DNA of 64,000 nt from Caryophanales bacterium (GTDB lineage Bacteria > Bacillota_I > Bacilli_A > Izemoplasmatales > UBA1188). The notes beneath the pieces are model-generated. The model saw only the letters and a program-made list of their open reading frames with translations, had not been told where the DNA came from and searched no databases. The first letter of the stretch is position 1. Every line of letters starts with the position of its first letter. Positions 60,832 to 64,000 of the stretch are shown here, one piece after another. The position numbers were made by a program, and so were the translations under genes. The stretch lies in NCBI GenBank assembly GCA_020633845.1, contig JACKCW010000001.1, positions 62,001 through 126,000 on the forward strand, in the 5' to 3' direction.

Positions 60832-62127
60832 ATGAGCATGCATGCCGGATTTATGAAAAGGTTTATGGCCTGCCTTGTCGACTTGACTCTTATCATCACG
60901 ATTACTTGGCTTCTATATCTTTTCCCGTTTCAACAAATTATAGGAAAAAGAATTGATGAAGATTACAAAACCAATATCAAAGAGCCGTATGACACCATAT
61001 CCGAGAAATACAGCGGCACCACCAGTTTTCTTGGCACTTCAACAAACGGTCTTTTCGGTGACCTTCAGGATTTATATTCCGCGGAAGCTATGAGTGAGAC
61101 CGAGTTTGCTTCTTATAGAGCAAATACCGCGACGGCGTTCGCTTATCTTATTAACAGTAGCGAAAACGGTGTTTTAGATACGTTTATGGCTGATTTAAAT
61201 ACAGCATACGACGCGGGAGTTTCATATGAAGATCAGTTTTATTCAAAACTTTATCAAATTTATTCCTATATAGATAATGCCTATGCGGTAAGATCTAATT
61301 TCAAAGAAGACGAATCATATATAACTTATGCTTCTATGGTTGAAGCTGGGTTAATTACCGAGGATGAACAGTCAGCTCTAGAAGACGCATATGATGAAGC
61401 CCTTCTAGCGTCTTATCTTTCCCAAATGGAAATAATCGTTAGCGCCCTTAAAAACTACGCTGCGTTAAATGCGGATATGGATATTGAATCAACTCCGGTT
61501 TATAAAAATGCCACTTCAAGAATTACCAGCAACAGCACCGTAAAAATTGAAGACATTTCTTCCACTGTTAATAGTGAAGATCTTCAGTCTTTAATTGATT
61601 TTGTGAATGATTACTATGCCTACGAAGTAGCCGTGACTGCCGAAGCGAAACTCGGAACCGCAACCGATAGCGAGAATAATATATCGGTTAATGTAAATCA
61701 AGAAGCATATTATGTCTTCTACTATGATCTTGTGAACCTGCAGTTTAAGGAACAGATGCCTTATTATGTTCAGGTTTACACACATATGATTTACGCGATT
61801 ATCTACGCTCTTTCAATGTTTACTCTTCTCCTTTCCATCTATACCGTCTCCATGAGAGGCTATACTCTTGGAAGAAGATTAATTAAGATTAAGATTGTTG
61901 GACTTCACGAAAAAGATAAGGTAAACCCGGTTTTAGTTTTATTACACGATGTGCCTTTTAGAGTATTATATATAATTCTCTTAAGTTTAGTATCTTTACC
62001 GGTTGCCGGGATTGTCCTCTTGGTCTTCACGATTGTTGATGCCGTAATGGTTAGGTTCACCAAAGATCATAAGACAATTAGAGATTATCTCTCTGGAACT
62101 AAAGTTATTTCAGCAGAAGCATACTAA
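60832..62127 (+). CDS. RDD-family membrane protein with a very large extracytoplasmic domain
   Basis: RDD proteins are membrane proteins whose functions are mostly unknown; some affect sodium or osmotic tolerance. The first helix contains the RDD signature, GFMKRFMACLVDLTLIITITW, with Arg9 and Asp17. About 275 hydrophilic residues (about 37-310) then lie outside the membrane, before helices at about 320-350 and 378-415 with the family's GYTLGRRLIKIKIVGL loop and DHKTIRDYLSGTKVI end. Normal RDD domains are about 130-150 residues, so the insertion is unusual; it is helical and acidic, with no Cys. GAGGT precedes the ATG. It follows mnmE with its own promoter. Confidence 0.88.
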   Translation: MSMHAGFMKRFMACLVDLTLIITITWLLYLFPFQQIIGKRIDEDYKTNIKEPYDTISEKYSGTTSFLGTSTNGLFGDLQDLYSAEAMSETEFASYRANTATAFAYLINSSENGVLDTFMADLNTAYDAGVSYEDQFYSKLYQIYSYIDNAYAVRSNFKEDESYITYASMVEAGLITEDEQSALEDAYDEALLASYLSQMEIIVSALKNYAALNADMDIESTPVYKNATSRITSNSTVKIEDISSTVNSEDLQSLIDFVNDYYAYEVAVTAEAKLGTATDSENNISVNVNQEAYYVFYYDLVNLQFKEQMPYYVQVYTHMIYAIIYALSMFTLLLSIYTVSMRGYTLGRRLIKIKIVGLHEKDKVNPVLVLLHDVPFRVLYIILLSLVSLPVAGIVLLVFTIVDAVMVRFTKDHKTIRDYLSGTKVISAEAY

Positions 62128-62150
62128 AAGCCGCATAAAGCGGCTTTTCT
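62126..62150 (+). terminator. Rho-independent terminator of the RDD gene
   Basis: A 9-bp perfect stem AAAAGCCGC/GCGGCTTTT with a 5-base loop. It starts within the stop codon. Confidence 0.88.
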
Positions 62151-62173
62151 TATAAAAAAGGTAGATTAATATT

Positions 62174-62425
62174 ATGAGAAAAGTTAAAATTACCATCGTC
62201 TCGTCTTCTTGCCGAGCCGGTCATCACAAAGAAGGTGAGGTATATATTGTAGAAGATATGTGCCCTTCTATGTGTCATGAATTATGGAATGCCATATATC
62301 CTTCCGTTTATACGCTTTTAAACGGCGGAGAACTTGATTATAAAGACGGAAAAGCCAAGTGCTTCGATATGAAATGCCCCGATGAAGGAAGAGTTATAGT
62401 TCACGGGGAAGTAATTGAAGAATAA
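62174..62425 (+). CDS. TIGR04076-family small cysteine-rich protein
   Basis: The 83 residues fit the TIGR04076 pattern. Segments are KVKITIVSSSCRAGHHKEGEVYIVEDMCPSMCHELWNAIYPSVYTLLNGGEL, then KAKCFDMKCPDEGRVIV. Five Cys (14, 30, 34, 64, 69) and nearby His residues suggest metal or cluster binding, but no function is established for the family. It is a single gene between two terminators. Confidence 0.85.
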   Translation: MRKVKITIVSSSCRAGHHKEGEVYIVEDMCPSMCHELWNAIYPSVYTLLNGGELDYKDGKAKCFDMKCPDEGRVIVHGEVIEE

Positions 62426-62429
62426 AACT

Positions 62430-62460
62430 AAAAAAGCTTGCCATAAGGCAGGCTTTTTTA
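62430..62460 (+). terminator. Terminator between TIGR04076 gene and the HTH gene
   Basis: Stem AAAAAAGC-TTGCC against GGC-AGGCTTTTTT with one mismatch, flanked by A and T runs. It can serve both convergent genes. Confidence 0.85.
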
Positions 62461-62470
62461 ATGTATTACT

Positions 62471-63238
62471 TTATTCATCTAGTTCTTTTATTCTTCTATA
62501 TAACGTCCTCTTGGAACCCAAGCCGCTTTTTTTAACCGCTTCGTCGATGGTAATAATTTTGTTTTTATATTGTTTCCAAATTTCTTTTAAAACAATCTTG
62601 GAAATCTCTTGTCTTTTTCTTCCTATGCTTTCGGCACTCTTTTTGCCATAGTAATTAGAAACACAGCCATAAAGATATAAATAATTTTTTATTAAAATAG
62701 TTCTGTTTTTTTCGTTTATTTCAATATTGCCTAGATAAAAATTATTTCTCGTAGCTAATTTTTTTAATATATGAGGAACAATTTTATATAAGTCATGGTT
62801 AGAATTTAAGGCAGCCTCTTTTTGATTAAAAAAGGCGCTGCTTTTTAAATATAATTTATCCCCTCCATATGTTTTAGGTGAATCAAGAAGGAGAAGAAAA
62901 GGATTATAGTAGTTTAAGCCGCTTTCTTTTAATTCTTTTTGTAAATTTACTCTGTTTTTAGGCGGAATCCTTTCGCTCACAAAAACAGGAGTAAGATTTG
63001 TCCTATAGTATTCTTCTCTTCTCATAGTTAAATCTATTCCCGGTATTTCTACGAAAACTAGGGCATCAAGTACGTCGTAAAAAGGGTAAAAGATATATTC
63101 AAACTGTTCATCTTCAAATTTATTATATACAAGCTTCGCTATTTTGAAGTATATCTCATCGTTGAATTTATAACTTATATAGCCCCAGTTGGAATAAATT
63201 ATTTTACCTTCTTTAATTTTTTCTGAATATTCATTCAT
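62471..63238 (-). CDS. Protein of unknown function with a resolvase-like C-terminal HTH, coupled to a HipA-like kinase
   Basis: The first 200 of 255 residues are not recognised. They are rich in Tyr, Asn and Lys, with segments such as YKFNDEIYFKIAKLVYNKF and LLLLDSPKTYGGDKLYLKS, and no membrane helix or signal. The last 50 residues (GRKRQEISKIVLKEIWKQYKN followed by IITIDEAVKKSGLGSKRTLYRRIKEL) closely resemble the DNA-binding HTH at the C-terminus of small serine recombinases. No catalytic serine domain is present, so it is not a recombinase. The gene overlaps the kinase by 8 bases and its GGAGG ribosome site lies in the kinase end. It may be a DNA-binding regulator or partner of the kinase. 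Confidence 0.75.
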   Translation of the reverse strand: MNEYSEKIKEGKIIYSNWGYISYKFNDEIYFKIAKLVYNKFEDEQFEYIFYPFYDVLDALVFVEIPGIDLTMRREEYYRTNLTPVFVSERIPPKNRVNLQKELKESGLNYYNPFLLLLDSPKTYGGDKLYLKSSAFFNQKEAALNSNHDLYKIVPHILKKLATRNNFYLGNIEINEKNRTILIKNYLYLYGCVSNYYGKKSAESIGRKRQEISKIVLKEIWKQYKNKIITIDEAVKKSGLGSKRTLYRRIKELDE

Positions 63239-64000
63239 TTTTTACCTCCAACTTGTCGTAAGATGATTTGATTATTTTTTGAAAACGAGATTCCACAATA
63301 AATATATAAAATCTTTTTTGAGTTTCACTAAGACTATCTTGACTTAAAATATAATTTTTAATTTTTGTTGGATCATACCTTTTATATATTCTTGATAGTG
63401 CTTTGTTGCACTCGTCAAAAGCAAGACTGTTTATAACTTCATAATATGAACTTTTTTTATTATTTAGTTTAATTTGCGAGGTTGGATATTTATATATCAT
63501 GCCGTCAATTACATCATCACTATTCATTGCTTCTTCCATAAGTTCTTCGGTGTTTCTTCTTGGAAAAAGGGAAGATCCGTTGTCAAATACAGGAGCTAGT
63601 CGATATTTATTTTCTTTTTTAATAAAGCCCCAGTTAGCGCCATGTCTATCAAAATTCCCAAGCAAGGCATCAATTATGAACATATTCCAAAATCTATCTA
63701 TTGTTTCATTAACATCGGCAATTTTTGCATTATCCTTTAGCATTGCAATAATATCTTCATACGAATACTGATAAAGTTCTTTATCCCTCTCTAAAGATGA
63801 TTCCCCGACGCCGTTAAACGGGATAAAAGAATCGTTATTTTTATTAAAATCCTTACATACAACAACATTTTCTCCTTTATATGTCCCGAGGGCAGTAATC
63901 TGTGCTTCTTCTCCCAACAAATTAAAAATTCCCGATCCTAAATGCTCAGATATATGGTTATTTATATATCCCGATTCTGAATTCTTTTGAAATTTTAGAA
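63231..64000 (-). CDS. HipA/CtkA-like protein kinase domain (5' end beyond the window)
   Basis: The frame is open to the right edge; a TTG at 63920 is not the true start because conserved residues continue upstream (GYINNHISEHLGSGIFNLLG). Visible kinase features are the LGTYKGENVVVCKDF segment, the catalytic loop ALLGNFDRHGANWGFI with its Asp and Asn, and the metal-binding APVFDNGSSLF. These fit HipA-like serine/threonine kinases, best the shorter CtkA branch. HipA kinases act as growth-stopping toxins by phosphorylating translation factors, while CtkA is a secreted kinase. The downstream gene is translationally coupled. Whether an antitoxin lies upstream cannot be seen. Confidence 0.85.
   Translation of the reverse strand, partial: LKFQKNSESGYINNHISEHLGSGIFNLLGEEAQITALGTYKGENVVVCKDFNKNNDSFIPFNGVGESSLERDKELYQYSYEDIIAMLKDNAKIADVNETIDRFWNMFIIDALLGNFDRHGANWGFIKKENKYRLAPVFDNGSSLFPRRNTEELMEEAMNSDDVIDGMIYKYPTSQIKLNNKKSSYYEVINSLAFDECNKALSRIYKRYDPTKIKNYILSQDSLSETQKRFYIFIVESRFQKIIKSSYDKLEVKNE

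Noticed and set aside
1..64000. UGA read as tryptophan, as in Mycoplasma
   Set aside because: TGA ends mnmE and the HipA-like gene at the normal family length, and recognised proteins are complete without UGA read-through.
1..64000. CRISPR array, insertion sequence, prophage or riboswitch
   Set aside because: No regularly spaced repeats, transposase, integrase or structural phage genes, and no intergenic gap long enough for the common riboswitches with matching motifs.

Overview
This AT-rich 64 kb window looks like a chromosomal segment of a low-GC Gram-positive bacterium (Bacillota), probably a Bacilli lineage near the Mollicutes, RF39 or Erysipelotrichia. The clues are a Gram-positive PolC, Bacillus-type helicase loaders DnaB and DnaI, WhiA, TrmB, a CcpA-like regulator beside tyrS, and many lipoproteins. 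TGA serves as a stop (mnmE, the HipA-like gene), so the UGA=Trp code of Mycoplasma does not apply. The taxonomic placement is inference. Most of the window is a dense vertical core, largely on the minus strand, with gaps of a few bases. I see no insertion sequence, integrase, CRISPR array or rRNA, and no gene-free stretch over 300 bases.

Layout, left to right: (1) polC (cut by the left edge) and gmk-rpoZ, with rqcH facing the other way. (2) A 15 kb minus-strand operon starts at a CcpA-like gene and runs ccpA, tyrS, pepV, trmB, coaX, polA, mutM-coaE (one fused ORF), an unknown 118-aa gene, dnaB, dnaI, a membrane metallophosphatase, thrS. (3) An accessory stretch at 20.7-26.2 kb holds a small membrane protein, an MFS transporter diverging from a TetR regulator, an XRE-Fic protein and an acyltransferase, and ends at tRNA-Ser(GCU). 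(4) A repair and envelope series follows: pcrA, FlaR-like kinase, ligA, uvrA, lgt, whiA, a membrane protein, tex. (5) The t6A tRNA-modification operon is tsaE-tsaB-rimI-tsaD, followed by a membrane protein and glnS. (6) A lipoprotein HtrA-like protease faces a six-gene envelope cluster at 46.1-55.6 kb. (7) The dnaX-ybaB-recR operon diverges from mnmE and an RDD membrane protein. (8) At the right edge a HipA/CtkA-like kinase is translationally coupled to an unusual HTH protein.

The best candidate for an under-described system is cluster 6. One promoter precedes a sugar-type (CUT1) ABC ATPase, two permeases and a binding lipoprotein. A GC-rich intercistronic hairpin separates these from a secreted lipoprotein nuclease (PASTA-like, SNase and OB-like modules, all catalytic residues kept) and a 939-aa lipoprotein with Ig-like and OB-like modules. 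I infer an extracellular DNA/RNA capture, digestion and uptake locus, analogous to the membrane-nuclease/ABC loci known in mycoplasmas. Other notable items are the MutM-CoaE fusion, the XRE-Fic gene with two direct repeats 31 bp apart at its promoter, the kinase/HTH pair at the right edge, and recurrent extracytoplasmic insertions in membrane proteins.
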